A stretch of 64,000 nucleotides of DNA, taken from contig NZ_CP083451.1 in the NCBI RefSeq assembly GCF_020080045.1, forward strand, positions 2,604,001 to 2,668,000, read 5' to 3'. Of this stretch, positions 35,222 through 44,140 are shown piece by piece (within the stretch, counting starts at the first letter, position 1; every line of letters starts with the position of its first letter). The notes under the pieces are model-generated. The model had not been told where the DNA came from. It worked only from the letters and a program-made list of their open reading frames with translations, and did no database searches. This DNA comes from Comamonas odontotermitis. Lineage in GTDB: Bacteria > Pseudomonadota > Gammaproteobacteria > Burkholderiales > Burkholderiaceae_C. The translations under genes were made by a program, and so were the position numbers.

Positions 35222-36199
35222 ATGGATAGCAAAAACTACTACCAAGTTCTCGGAGTGGAAAAAAAGGCCTCGGCGGACGATATCAAAAAGGCGTACCGCA
35301 AGCTGGCCCGCAAATACCACCCCGACATCAGCAAGGAAAAGGATGCCGACAAACGCATGGCCGAATTGAACGAGGCCAATGCCGTGCTGTCGGATGCGGA
35401 AAAGCGCGCCGAGTATGACGCCATGCTGGACGCGCCGAGCGGCTTTGCAGGCGGGGCGCGTGGCGGCAACCCTTTCCAGAATGCCGAGGGGTTCAATCCG
35501 GGCGATTTCAACTTCAGCCGCCAGCACATGGACGGCGACGCCGACTACAGCGATTTCTTCAACCAGATGTTCGGCCAGGCCCGTGCACAGCGCGGCGCTG
35601 GCGGGCCCGGCAGTGCGAGCGGCCGCATGCCCCCCATGCGCGGCGAAGACCAGCACGCCAGCATCGAGCTGGATCTGATCGACAGCTACCAGGGGGCCGA
35701 ACGCATGCTGACCCTGCATGGCCGCCAGGTGGACGAGCACGGCGACGTCGTCACGAAAGAGCGCCAGTTACAGGTCAAGATCCCCAAGGGCGTGCGCGAA
35801 GGACAGATGATCCGCCTGGCCGGCCAGGGCGGCCCGGGCTACAACGGCGGCGAAGCGGGCGACCTGCTGCTGGAAGTGCATTTTCGCGCCGACAAGCGCT
35901 GGCGCACGGAAGGCAAGGATGTCTACATGCCTCTGCCGGTGGCGCCATGGGAGGCTGCGATTGGCGGCTCTGCCGAGGTGAATACGCCTGCGGGCACGCT
36001 GGAAGTGACCATTCCCGCCGGCTGGTCGGCAGGGCGAAAGCTGCGCCTCAAAGGCAAGGGGCTGCCCGCCGCAACGCCAGGTGACCTGTATCTGGAGCTG
36101 CAGTTGACCACGCCGCCAGCCGACAGCGCCGAGGCCAAGGCCGCCTACGAGGCGTTTGCCCAGGCCTTCCCTCGCTTCCAGCCCCGCCAAGGAGTCTGA
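35222..36199 (+). CDS. cbpA: DnaJ-like co-chaperone CbpA
   Basis: This 325-residue class II J-protein has a J domain at residues 5-70 with the HPD motif in KYHPDISKEKD, a Gly/Phe-rich linker, and two C-terminal substrate-binding domains (IELDLIDSYQGAERMLTLHG; AAIGGSAEVNTPAGTLEVTIPAGWSAGRKLRLKGKGLP). It stimulates DnaK and binds DNA in E. coli. It is followed at two bases by its modulator. Confidence 0.93.
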   Translation: MDSKNYYQVLGVEKKASADDIKKAYRKLARKYHPDISKEKDADKRMAELNEANAVLSDAEKRAEYDAMLDAPSGFAGGARGGNPFQNAEGFNPGDFNFSRQHMDGDADYSDFFNQMFGQARAQRGAGGPGSASGRMPPMRGEDQHASIELDLIDSYQGAERMLTLHGRQVDEHGDVVTKERQLQVKIPKGVREGQMIRLAGQGGPGYNGGEAGDLLLEVHFRADKRWRTEGKDVYMPLPVAPWEAAIGGSAEVNTPAGTLEVTIPAGWSAGRKLRLKGKGLPAATPGDLYLELQLTTPPADSAEAKAAYEAFAQAFPRFQPRQGV

Positions 36200-36201
36200 A
36201 T

Positions 36202-36528
36202 ATGAACCACTACACCGCCAGCATTCACACCACTACGCTGGAAATCCTGGACGACGACGCACTGGACGCCGTCACCCTGGCCCGCGCCTGTCACCGCAGC
36301 GTGGAATGGGTGCAGGCCCGCGTCGTGGACGGTGTGCTCACCCCCAGCACCGGCACGCGCCACGCAACTGCCGTAACCAGTTGGCGCTTTGCCAGCCCCT
36401 CCATCGTGCGCGCCAGGCGCGTGGCACAGCTTGAGCGCATGTACGACGCCGACCCGCAACTGGCCGCGATGACCGTGGATCTGATGGAGGAAGTGCTGGA
36501 CCTGCGCCGCAAGCTCCAAGGCTTCTGA
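36202..36528 (+). CDS. cbpM: chaperone modulator CbpM
   Basis: This 108-residue MerR-like helical protein (DDALDAVTLARACHRSVEWVQARVVDGVL, then LERMYDADPQLAAMTVDLMEEVLDLRRKL) belongs to the CbpM family that binds the J domain of CbpA and inhibits it. Its position directly behind cbpA supports this. Confidence 0.88.
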   Translation: MNHYTASIHTTTLEILDDDALDAVTLARACHRSVEWVQARVVDGVLTPSTGTRHATAVTSWRFASPSIVRARRVAQLERMYDADPQLAAMTVDLMEEVLDLRRKLQGF

Positions 36529-36548
36529 CAGTGCCGCAGGCAATAAAA

Positions 36549-36574
36549 AACCGCACCCTATGGTGCGGTTTTCT
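36549..36574 (+). terminator. terminator of cbpAM
   Basis: AACCGCACC-CTAT-GGTGCGGTTTT hairpin with T-tail, 20 bases after cbpM. Confidence 0.85.
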
Positions 36575-36678
36575 GTATGACAGCCGGCGGAAAATGCGCC
36601 ATCCGCATGCCGCGCCTGATCGTGGCAAGCGCGGCATGCGGACGGCACAAAAACGGTTCGCCGCCGCTACGGGGCGAA

Positions 36679-36849
36679 TTAACCGCCCTTGTGCGTACGC
36701 TTGCCTGGGTTCTTCTTGGTGCGGGTAGCCACACCGCGAGCGCGGCTCGACTTTTGACCACGGCCTGGGGTAGGCAGGCTCTTGCCATTGGGCAGCGCTG
36801 GTTGAGGGGTGAACTTGCGATCAGCTTCCGTAACGATTTTATTGCCCAT
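36679..36849 (-). CDS. small basic protein
   Basis: This 56-residue protein starts MGNKIVTEADRKFTPQPALPNG; an upstream Met (36906) would add 19 residues without a good ribosome-binding site. The C-terminal half is strongly basic (SSRARGVATRTKKNPGKRTHKGG) and could bind nucleic acid. I do not recognise a named family. The opposite strand also has an open frame, but this one begins with a usable GAGG ribosome-binding site. Confidence 0.5.
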   Translation of the reverse strand: MGNKIVTEADRKFTPQPALPNGKSLPTPGRGQKSSRARGVATRTKKNPGKRTHKGG

Positions 36850-37200
36850 GCTGGGACCTCGCGATAAAGACAAAACCCTTATTAGGCCACAGAAGCAGCG
36901 GAACAAAGAAAAACCAGAGACTAAATCCCACGCATTCGTGCGAAATTAGCCGACTAAACCACGCCAACACCTTGTTTTTCAATAGCCTCATTGCATGGCA
37001 TTCACGAGGGTGCTTGTAAATTTCTTGAACCTGCTTACGATCCTGTGATCAATCAAGCCATCGAGACTTGCACAAATTCAGCCCAGGCCCCATGTTTTGG
37101 CCGCGAGAATATGGCTGTAGAGGCCCGCTTGCCTGGTTGTCTGTCCGTTTGTTTGTACCAGTGCCGCCCATTGTTTATTGCTTGAGGAGAAAGGTTTTCT
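36850..37200. other. intergenic region between small basic protein and lipocalin
   Basis: This stretch of about 350 bases is more AT-rich than its surroundings. Apart from the ribosome-binding site AGGAGAAAGG just before the lipocalin gene, I see no gene, hairpin or repeat worth calling. Confidence 0.4.
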
Positions 37201-37815
37201 ATGGATGAGCGAGAACCGCAAGATTCCCAGCCCGGTCGCGCGCCGTGGCTGCCTGTGGTCACTGTGGGTCTGTCGGCCCTTGCGGCCTATGCGGTGTACC
37301 GGTGGTTCGGCAACCATTCCAGCAAGGTGGTGCCCGCCGCGCAGATCGAGCCGGTGTCCGACTTTGACGTGGAGCGCTTCGTTGGCGACTGGTATGAGAT
37401 CGCGCGCATCGAAAAAGGCCTGGGCAAGCCGCTGACCCGCTCGCGCATCGAGTACGAACTGCAAGATGACGGCAGCCTGTCCATCACCATGCGGGGCTTT
37501 CATGCCGGCACCCACCGCTGGGTGGAATCCACTGGCAATGCGCGCTTTGTCGGATCCCCGCACTTTGGCGCGATGAAAGCATCTTTTCTCGGCCCGTTCT
37601 ATGAGGGCTACCACATTGTCGCCATCGATCCGAACTACCAGTGGGCCATGATCATGGGCGACACCACGGATTCGTTCAAGTTGCTCTCGCGCGAGCCGGT
37701 ACTGGACGGCGAAACCACCGAACTGCTGCTCTACCAGGCGGAGCTGATGGGAGTGGAGGCCGAACGCATCCATTGGGTGATGCAGGACGGCGTGAATCCG
37801 ACGGGGCAATGGTAA
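37201..37815 (+). CDS. blc: membrane-anchored bacterial lipocalin
   Basis: This 204-residue protein has an N-terminal membrane helix (WLPVVTVGLSALAAYAVYRWF) in place of the usual lipobox, then the lipocalin motif DVERFVGDWYEIARI and ending YQWAMIMGDTTDSFKLLSREPVL. Lipocalins of the Blc type bind lipids in the envelope. The usual Blc length is near 175, the difference being the anchor. Confidence 0.85.
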   Translation: MDEREPQDSQPGRAPWLPVVTVGLSALAAYAVYRWFGNHSSKVVPAAQIEPVSDFDVERFVGDWYEIARIEKGLGKPLTRSRIEYELQDDGSLSITMRGFHAGTHRWVESTGNARFVGSPHFGAMKASFLGPFYEGYHIVAIDPNYQWAMIMGDTTDSFKLLSREPVLDGETTELLLYQAELMGVEAERIHWVMQDGVNPTGQW

Positions 37816-37847
37816 GGGATAGAAATCCACTCTGGCGCGCATCCATA

Positions 37848-37863
37848 AAGCGCCAATAGCTAT
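37848..37863 (-). repeat. dispersed hairpin repeat, copy A
   Basis: On the minus strand ATAGCTATTGGCGCTT fits the shared core ATAGCTNNTKGCGCTT also found at 39508 and 44077. An AT-rich arm extends to about 37875. Confidence 0.5.
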
Positions 37864-37875
37864 CAAATTAATATC

Positions 37876-37901
37876 AAAAAGGAGCATTTCTGCTCCTTTT
37901 T
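37876..37901. terminator. bidirectional terminator after lipocalin
   Basis: AAAAAGGAGCA-TTTC-TGCTCCTTTTT lies between the convergent lipocalin and livF genes and can serve both strands. Confidence 0.85.
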
Positions 37902-37940
37902 GATTTTCAGGCTTTGCACTGACCTTGCCCGGGCCTTCCG

Positions 37941-38693
37941 TTACACACCAACCAGCCGGGCCCCAGCCCTCTCCCGCTCCAGCAACGCCACCATGCTGCC
38001 TTCGAACTGGATTTCGCCCTTCTCCAGCACATAGGCCCGGTCGCTTACCAGTTGGGCGAAGTGCAGGTTCTGCTCGCACAGCAGGATGCTCACGCCATGC
38101 GCCTTGAGCTGCAGGATCATCTGCACCATCTGCTCCACGATGACCGGCGCCACGCCTTCCGAAGGCTCATCGAGCAGCACCAGGTAGGGGTTGCCCATCA
38201 GGGTGCGCGCCACAGTCAGCATCTGCTGCTCACCACCGCTCATCTGGCCCCCTGGGCGCTCGGGCATGGCTGCCAGATTGGGAAAGAAGGCCAGCAGGCG
38301 CTCCGCCGTCCAGTCGCTCGCCACCGTGCCGTCCGGCCAATGGCGGGCAGGCTGGCGGCCCACCTCCAGGTTCTCCAGCACCGTCAGCTCGGTGAAGATG
38401 CGGCGATCCTCGGGCACGTAGCCCAGGCCCAGGCGGGCAATCTGCCAGGCTTCATGGTGCGAGATATCGCTCCCGCAAAAACGCACCTGCCCGCTGCGCC
38501 GTGCCAAAAGACCCATGATGGCCTTGAGCGTGGTGGATTTGCCCGCACCGTTGCGCCCCATCAGCGCCACCACCTCGCCACGCCGCACGTTCAGCGACAC
38601 ATCAAACAGGATATGGGCCGCGCCGTACCAGGCGTTGAGCTGGCGGGCCTCCAGCAGCACATCTGCGTTTTCAGCATTCACGGCGCCGTTCAT
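37941..38693 (-). CDS. livF: branched-chain amino acid ABC transporter ATPase LivF
   Basis: This 250-residue ATPase has Walker A GRNGAGKSTTLKA, signature MSGGEQQMLTVARTLM and Walker B YLVLLDEPSEG, plus LivF-typical GYVPEDRRIFTELTVLENL. It overlaps the end of livG by four bases. No permease (LivH/LivM) or binding protein is present beside the pair. Confidence 0.88.
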   Translation of the reverse strand: MNGAVNAENADVLLEARQLNAWYGAAHILFDVSLNVRRGEVVALMGRNGAGKSTTLKAIMGLLARRSGQVRFCGSDISHHEAWQIARLGLGYVPEDRRIFTELTVLENLEVGRQPARHWPDGTVASDWTAERLLAFFPNLAAMPERPGGQMSGGEQQMLTVARTLMGNPYLVLLDEPSEGVAPVIVEQMVQMILQLKAHGVSILLCEQNLHFAQLVSDRAYVLEKGEIQFEGSMVALLERERAGARLVGV

Positions 38694-39469
38694 GCCGCCT
38701 CCCCGTGGGCTGCCGCCTCGTAAGTAGTGCCCTTGCCCAGGTAGACAGCCTGCACTTCGGGGTTGCTGCGCACCTCGTCCGGCGAGCCTTCGGCGATCAG
38801 GCGGCCACGCGCCAGCACGATGATGCGGTCCGCATAGGCAAACACCACATCCATGCTGTGCTCGGTGAACAGTACCGCCATGTCGCGCTCGCGCGCCAGG
38901 CGCTGCGTCAGCGCCATCAACTGGTGGCGCTCGGCCTGGGCCATGCCGGCCGTGGGCTCGTCCATCAGCAAAAGTGCCGGTTGGTGCGCCATGGCAATGG
39001 CCAGTTCCACGCTTTTCACGTCGCCATAGGCCAGTTCGCTGCAGGGGCGATCTGCCTGGGCCTGCATGCCCACCAGCGCCAGCAGGGCAAGCGCCTCGTC
39101 ACGCCGGAAATCACGTGCCTTCTGCCACAACCCAAAGCTGCGGCCTGCCGCCGACAGCAGCGCCATCTGTACGTTTTCAACCACCGTCAGCGACGCAAAG
39201 GTTTCCGCAATCTGGAAGGTGCGCCCGACCCCCAGGCGCCAGATCTCGCGCGGCAGCTTGCCCACCAGCTCGGTGCCATTCAGGCGCACCGATCCGGCGT
39301 CTGCCCGCAACTGTCCACCCACCATGTTGAAGATGGTCGTCTTGCCTGCGCCATTGGGACCGATCAAGGCCAGCACTTCGCCGCGCCGCAGCGAAAAGCT
39401 GACATCGGCCACCGCCTGCACGCCGCCAAAGCGCTTGCCCAAATGGCTCACCTGCAGCAATTCCGTCAT
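38690..39469 (-). CDS. livG: branched-chain amino acid ABC transporter ATPase LivG
   Basis: This 259-residue ATPase has VSHLGKRFGGVQAVADVSFSLRRGEVLALIGPNGAGKTTIFNMVGG, the LivG N-terminus, then RTFQIAETFASLTVVENVQMAL and Walker B LLLMDEPTAGM. It works with LivF as a heterodimer on an HM-type permease. It lies 66 bases after yejF on the same strand, separated by a dispersed repeat. Confidence 0.88.
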   Translation of the reverse strand: MTELLQVSHLGKRFGGVQAVADVSFSLRRGEVLALIGPNGAGKTTIFNMVGGQLRADAGSVRLNGTELVGKLPREIWRLGVGRTFQIAETFASLTVVENVQMALLSAAGRSFGLWQKARDFRRDEALALLALVGMQAQADRPCSELAYGDVKSVELAIAMAHQPALLLMDEPTAGMAQAERHQLMALTQRLARERDMAVLFTEHSMDVVFAYADRIIVLARGRLIAEGSPDEVRSNPEVQAVYLGKGTTYEAAAHGEAA

Positions 39470-39507
39470 GATTTATGCATCAAAACAATATCCAGCCCTT
39501 GCCCATC

Positions 39508-39536
39508 AAGCGCAATCAGCTATTAAAACAATAGTT
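39508..39536 (-). repeat. dispersed hairpin repeat, copy B
   Basis: On the minus strand ACTATTGTTTTAATAGCT followed by GATTGCGCTT matches the core of copies A and C. CTATT/AATAG pairs as a small stem. Confidence 0.55.
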
Positions 39537-41176
39537 CACGGAGCCACCGGCGACAGCTCCAGGCTTGAAGCCATCAGGCGCTGGGTATAGGCCTCGCGCG
39601 GGGCGTCCAGCACCTGCATCACTTCGCCCGATTCGACAATCCGCCCGTCCTTCATTACCAGCACCTGGTGCGCCATGGCGCGAATCACCGCGACATCGTG
39701 GGTGATCAGCACATACGACAGCCTGCGCTCCTTTTGCAGCCGCTGCAGCAAGGCCAGCACCTGCTGCTGGATGGTGACATCGAGCGCACTGGTGGGCTCA
39801 TCGAGCACCAGAATATCGGGATTCACGATCAATGCACGGGCAATCGCCAACCGCTGGCGCTGGCCGCCCGAGAATTCGTGCGGGTAGCGCTCAAGCAGAC
39901 CAGGGAACTGCTCCTCGGTCAGGCCCACTTCTCGCAGCAATGCCAGCACCTGCTGCTGCAGATCGGCGGTGGGCATGCGGGGGTGGGCCAGTTGCAGCCC
40001 CTCGCCAACGATCTCCTGCACCGTCATGCGCGGCGACAGGGACGAGAACGGGTCCTGGAACACCACCTGCACCTTGCGGCGCAACTGCTGGTTGGCAGCC
40101 GTGTTGCGCTGCGCGGGCAATTGCCAGGGCTGCTGCTCGATGCGCAGCTCACCCGTGCTGGGCAAGAGGCCCAGAATGGCCTGGGCCAGGGTGGATTTGC
40201 CTGAGCCCGACTCGCCAATCACGCCCAGTGTCTGGCCCTGCGCCAATTGCAGGCTGGCTTCGCGCACCGCCTCGAACCGACCCTTGCGGAACCAACCCTT
40301 GAAGCCCGGCAGCGGCGTGGCATAGGCCACGGACAGGTTCTGCGCCTGCAGCACAGCCTGCGCACCCGCCTGGGGCGCGACGACATCGCGCTGCGGCGTG
40401 CTGGCCAGCAGCTTGCGTGTATAGGGATGCTGCGGCGCAGCAAATACCTCGGCCACACTGCCCTGCTCCACCAGCAGGCCTTTTTCCATCACAGCCACCC
40501 GGTCGGCAAAGTGCCGCACCAGTGGCAGGTCGTGCGTGATCATCAGCACCGCCATGCCTGTCTCGCGCTGCAGCTCGTTCAGCAGATCCAGAATCTGCCC
40601 GCGCAGGCTCACGTCCAGCGCTGTGGTGGGTTCATCGGCAATCAGCAGCTTGGGTTTGCAGGCCAGTGCCATGGCGATCATGGCGCGCTGGCGTTGCCCG
40701 CCACTCAACTGGTGCGGATAGCTGCCGGCGCGCCGCTCGGGCTCGGGGATGCCTGTGGTGGCCAGCAGTTGCACGGCCTGCGCCCAGGCCGCCTTGTCCG
40801 ACAGCCCTTGCTTGAGTTGCAGCACCTCTGCAATCTGCGCGCCCATAGTCATCAGCGGGTTGAGTGCCGTCATCGGCTCCTGAAAGATCACCGCGATCTC
40901 ATCGCCGCGCACGGCCTGTATCTCACGCTCTGAAATTTGCAGCAGATTGCGCGCACCCATCAAGGCCTCGCCGCGCAATTGCGCGTCACCCACCAGGCGC
41001 AGCAGCGACAGTGCCGTCACGGATTTCCCCGATCCGGATTCACCCACCAGCGCCAGCTTTTCGCCCGCATGCATCGAAAAACTCACACCCTTGACCACGT
41101 CCTGGCCACCAAAGGCCACATGCAGGTCGCGCACCTGCAACAGCGGTGCGGCCTCTGCCCGAATGGTGTCAACCAT
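39536..41176 (-). CDS. yejF: microcin C/oligopeptide ABC transporter ATPase YejF
   Basis: This 546-residue tandem ATPase has two complete nucleotide-binding domains: GESGSGKSVTALSLLR, LSGGQRQRAMIAMAL and LLIADEPTTALDV in the first, and GESGSGKSTLAQAILG, FSGGQRQRLAIARAL and ILVLDEPTSALDV in the second. This fused form is typical of YejF. Its start overlaps the end of yejE by eight bases. Confidence 0.93.
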   Translation of the reverse strand: MVDTIRAEAAPLLQVRDLHVAFGGQDVVKGVSFSMHAGEKLALVGESGSGKSVTALSLLRLVGDAQLRGEALMGARNLLQISEREIQAVRGDEIAVIFQEPMTALNPLMTMGAQIAEVLQLKQGLSDKAAWAQAVQLLATTGIPEPERRAGSYPHQLSGGQRQRAMIAMALACKPKLLIADEPTTALDVSLRGQILDLLNELQRETGMAVLMITHDLPLVRHFADRVAVMEKGLLVEQGSVAEVFAAPQHPYTRKLLASTPQRDVVAPQAGAQAVLQAQNLSVAYATPLPGFKGWFRKGRFEAVREASLQLAQGQTLGVIGESGSGKSTLAQAILGLLPSTGELRIEQQPWQLPAQRNTAANQQLRRKVQVVFQDPFSSLSPRMTVQEIVGEGLQLAHPRMPTADLQQQVLALLREVGLTEEQFPGLLERYPHEFSGGQRQRLAIARALIVNPDILVLDEPTSALDVTIQQQVLALLQRLQKERRLSYVLITHDVAVIRAMAHQVLVMKDGRIVESGEVMQVLDAPREAYTQRLMASSLELSPVAP

Positions 41177-42347
41177 GGCGCACCTCCGCGTGTCCGGGCT
41201 GGGCAGGCAAGGAAGTCGCTACAGTTTGTGTAGCCGTCTGCGCCTTGTTGGAGGGCGCTGCCGGGGTATTGAGCTGCTTTCTCGGATCGAGTGCATCGCG
41301 CAGCGCATCGCCCATGAAGGTGAGCAAAAGCAAGGTGATCACCAGAACACCAAAGGTGGCAAGTGATATCCACCAGGCGTCAATGTTGTTCTTGCCCTGC
41401 GAGAGCAGCTCGCCCAGGCTTGGCGTGCCGGGCGGCACGCCCAGGCCCAGGAAATCCAGCGAGGTCAGCGTCAGGATTGCGGCACTCATGCGGAAAGGCA
41501 GAAAGGTCACGACCGGTGTCAGGCTGTTGGGCAGAATGTGCCGCCACATGATCTGCCAATTGGGCACGCCCAGCGCGCGAGCAGATTTGACATAGTCCAG
41601 CTGCCGGTTGCGCAGAAACTCGGCGCGCACATAGTCTGCCAACCCCAGCCAGCCAAACAGGCTCAGCAGAATCAGCAGCAGCGCCACGCTGGGCGCAAAC
41701 ACCGCGCTGAAGATGATCAGCAGGTACAGCTCGGGCATCGAGCCCCAGATCTCTGACAGGCGCTGCAGCAGCAAGTCGGTCTTGCCGCCGAAAAAACCCT
41801 GAATTGCGCCCGCCACCACGCCCAGCAGCACGCCAATGGCCATCAGCGCCAGGCCAAACAGCACGCTGACGCGAAAGCCGTACAGCAGCTGCGCCAGCAG
41901 GTCGCGCCCCCTGTCATCAGTGCCCAGCCAGTTGTCGCGCGACGGAGGCGAAGGATTGGGCGCCTTGGCAAAGTAATTGATGGTGGATTTACCGTAGCGG
42001 TTGATGGGGAAAATCGCCCAATTGCCATCCTTGGTCAGTTGCTGCTGGATGAAGGGATCGAGAAAATCGGTAGTGGTGTGGAAATCACCACCAAACGTGG
42101 TTTCCGGGTAATCCTTGGCCAGCGGAAAGTAGGTGTGCCCTTCGTAGCGCACGACGAGCGGCTTGTCGTTGCTGATCACCTCTGCAAACAGGCTCACCAC
42201 CACCAACACCACAAAGACCACCAGGCTGTAGAACCCCAGCTTGTTGGATTTGAAGCGGCGCCAGGCACGGGCGGCGGGAGAGCGGCCCGGGGCCGCAGTG
42301 GAAACACGCTCGGTCATCGGTATGGTCTGCGGAGACTGTGCTGGCAC
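41169..42347 (-). CDS. yejE: ABC transporter permease YejE
   Basis: This 392-residue DppC-like permease has an N-terminal membrane helix (LGFYSLVVFVVLVVVSLFAEV), the long YejE periplasmic insert and the permease core with DRGRDLLAQLLYGFRVSVLFGLAL, EFLRNRQLDYVKSARALGVPNWQIMWRHILPN. It pairs with YejB to import microcin C-like peptides or other oligopeptides. Confidence 0.92.
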   Translation of the reverse strand: MPAQSPQTIPMTERVSTAAPGRSPAARAWRRFKSNKLGFYSLVVFVVLVVVSLFAEVISNDKPLVVRYEGHTYFPLAKDYPETTFGGDFHTTTDFLDPFIQQQLTKDGNWAIFPINRYGKSTINYFAKAPNPSPPSRDNWLGTDDRGRDLLAQLLYGFRVSVLFGLALMAIGVLLGVVAGAIQGFFGGKTDLLLQRLSEIWGSMPELYLLIIFSAVFAPSVALLLILLSLFGWLGLADYVRAEFLRNRQLDYVKSARALGVPNWQIMWRHILPNSLTPVVTFLPFRMSAAILTLTSLDFLGLGVPPGTPSLGELLSQGKNNIDAWWISLATFGVLVITLLLLTFMGDALRDALDPRKQLNTPAAPSNKAQTATQTVATSLPAQPGHAEVRHG

Positions 42348-42466
42348 AGCTCCCCTCCTGTCGCTGAATGGTTGGGCCTGTAGCCGACTATATCGTCATT
42401 GAAAGCACCATTGACGGCACTATTGATAGCGCCATTGGCCGACAGCAAAACGGCGCGCCTTCGGCC

Positions 42467-42952
42467 ATGCTGTGCGCCATGCCTGCTGCCAATCCCCCCC
42501 ATGCCCTGCGCACTGCGCTGCAGGGCATTGCCGTCTTTGAAGCCCTCAAGGGCGTTGCTGCACTGCTGGGCCTTCTGGGTCTCTTGAGCCTGCTGCACCA
42601 CGATCTGCACCACCTCGCGCTGGAGCTGATCGGGCACTTCGGCCTGTCGCCCGAAGCCCGCTACCCGGCAGTGCTGATCAACTGGGTGGACAGGATCAAT
42701 GCCAGCTCCATCCACACCCTGGTGCTGCTGGGCTCCCTCTACATCGCACTGCGCTGGCTGGAGGCCTGGGGCCTGTGGCACGACAAGGCGTGGGGCGAAT
42801 GGCTGGGCGCGCTGTCTGCGGGCCTGTACATCCCATTGGAGATTCGGCACCTTCTGGCGCATCGCCACTGGCAGGGTGCGCTGGTGCTGCTGCTCAACCT
42901 CGTGCTGGTGGCCGTGCTGCTGCGCCGCCTGTATCTGCGGCGCAAGGCGTAA
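42467..42952 (+). CDS. DUF2127 membrane protein
   Basis: This is a membrane protein with several helices (LKGVAALLGLLGLLSLLHHDLHHLALELIGHFG; VLLGSLYIALRWLEAWGLW; LVLLLNLVLVAVLLRRLYL) and the DUF2127 pattern of an HHDLHH segment with EWLGALSAGLYIPLEI. It sits on the plus strand between yejB and yejE, which are both on the minus strand. I chose ATG 42467; an open extension to 42368 contains a 12-base tandem repeat (STIDGTIDSAIGR) and looks non-native. Function is unknown. Confidence 0.7.
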   Translation: MLCAMPAANPPHALRTALQGIAVFEALKGVAALLGLLGLLSLLHHDLHHLALELIGHFGLSPEARYPAVLINWVDRINASSIHTLVLLGSLYIALRWLEAWGLWHDKAWGEWLGALSAGLYIPLEIRHLLAHRHWQGALVLLLNLVLVAVLLRRLYLRRKA

Positions 42953-42974
42953 GGGGTGGCTGGGCATGCGCGCC

Positions 42975-44003
42975 TCAGTCAAACTTGACACGCGGATCCA
43001 CCCACACGTAACACAGGTCGCTGACAAGCTTGGTGACCAGGCCGATCAGCGTAAAGAGGTACAGGGTGCCCAGCACCACCGGGTAATCGCGGCGGATCAC
43101 GCTCTCGTAGCTGAGCAGGCCCAGCCCATCGAGCGAGAACTGCGTCTCGATCAGGAGCGAGCCGGCAAAGAACGCGCCAATGAATGCCGCAGGAAAGCCG
43201 GTCACAATGGGCAGCAATGCATTGCGGAACACGTGGCGCCATAGCACCTGTCGCTCCGACAGGCCTTTTGCGCGCGCCGTCATCACATACTGCTTGCGGA
43301 TTTCCTCCAGGAAGGAATTCTTGGTGAGCATGGCGGTCACCGCAAAACTGCCCGCCACCATGGCCGTCACCGGCAAGGTGATGTGCCAGAGGTAATCGAT
43401 GATGCGCGCGCCCCAGCTCAGAGCCTCCCAATTGGACGAGGTAAGCCCGCGCAGCGGAAACCATGCCAGTTGCCCGGCAAACACCACCAGAAGCAGCACG
43501 CCCAGCACAAAACCGGGAATGGCATACCCTACCAGCACGAACAGCGAGCTGACCAGATCGAAGCGTGAGCCTGCCCGCACCGCCTTGGCAATGCCCAGCG
43601 GCACGGCCACCAGATAGCTGATCAGAAAGGTCCACAGGCCCAGGCTGATGGAGACCGGCAGCTTCTCCTTGATGAGTTGCCAGACGCTCTTGTTCTGAAA
43701 GAAGCTGCGGCCCAGGTCAAACCGGGCAAACTGGCCCACCATCTGCACAAAGCGCTCGGCAGGCGGTTTGTCAAAGCCATAGAGCGCCTTGATCTCGTCG
43801 AGACGCTTCTGATCAATGCCCTGGCCGCCGCGGTAGCTCATGCCGCCGCCCTCTGCACCACCGCCAGCACCCGCCTTGGCCTCGGCCAGGTACTGCTCCA
43901 CCGGGCCACCGGGTACGAACTGGATCACGACAAAGGTCAGCAGCAGCACGCCCAGCAGGGTCGGGATCATCAGCAGCAGGCGTTTGAGGATGTAGGCGAA
44001 CAT
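42975..44003 (-). CDS. yejB: ABC transporter permease YejB
   Basis: This 342-residue DppB-like permease has the N-terminal MFAYILKRLLLMIPTLLGVLLLTFVVIQFVPGGP and the core FLEEIRKQYVMTARAKGLSERQVLWRHVFRNALLPIVTGFP. It contains the Gly-rich insert GAGGGAEGGGMSYRGGQGI seen in other YejB proteins. It is separated from yejE by the opposite-strand DUF2127 gene. Confidence 0.92.
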   Translation of the reverse strand: MFAYILKRLLLMIPTLLGVLLLTFVVIQFVPGGPVEQYLAEAKAGAGGGAEGGGMSYRGGQGIDQKRLDEIKALYGFDKPPAERFVQMVGQFARFDLGRSFFQNKSVWQLIKEKLPVSISLGLWTFLISYLVAVPLGIAKAVRAGSRFDLVSSLFVLVGYAIPGFVLGVLLLVVFAGQLAWFPLRGLTSSNWEALSWGARIIDYLWHITLPVTAMVAGSFAVTAMLTKNSFLEEIRKQYVMTARAKGLSERQVLWRHVFRNALLPIVTGFPAAFIGAFFAGSLLIETQFSLDGLGLLSYESVIRRDYPVVLGTLYLFTLIGLVTKLVSDLCYVWVDPRVKFD

Positions 44004-44064
44004 GCGTGCGGGGCTCCTGCGTCAGGCGTCTGCGTGGCTCACGGAATCGATATCCGTCGAAAAT

Positions 44065-44092
44065 ACTATCAAAAACATAGCTCCTTGCGCTT
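44065..44092 (+). repeat. dispersed hairpin repeat, copy C
   Basis: ACTATCAAAAACATAGCT followed by CCTTGCGCTT matches copies A and B in the core ATAGCTNNTKGCGCTT, with a CTAT/ATAG mini-stem. It lies between yejA and yejB. Confidence 0.55.
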
Positions 44093-44140
44093 GCACAGTG
44101 GGCAGAAAAGGCCTTTTTATCATAGTTTTTCGGGATCGCT

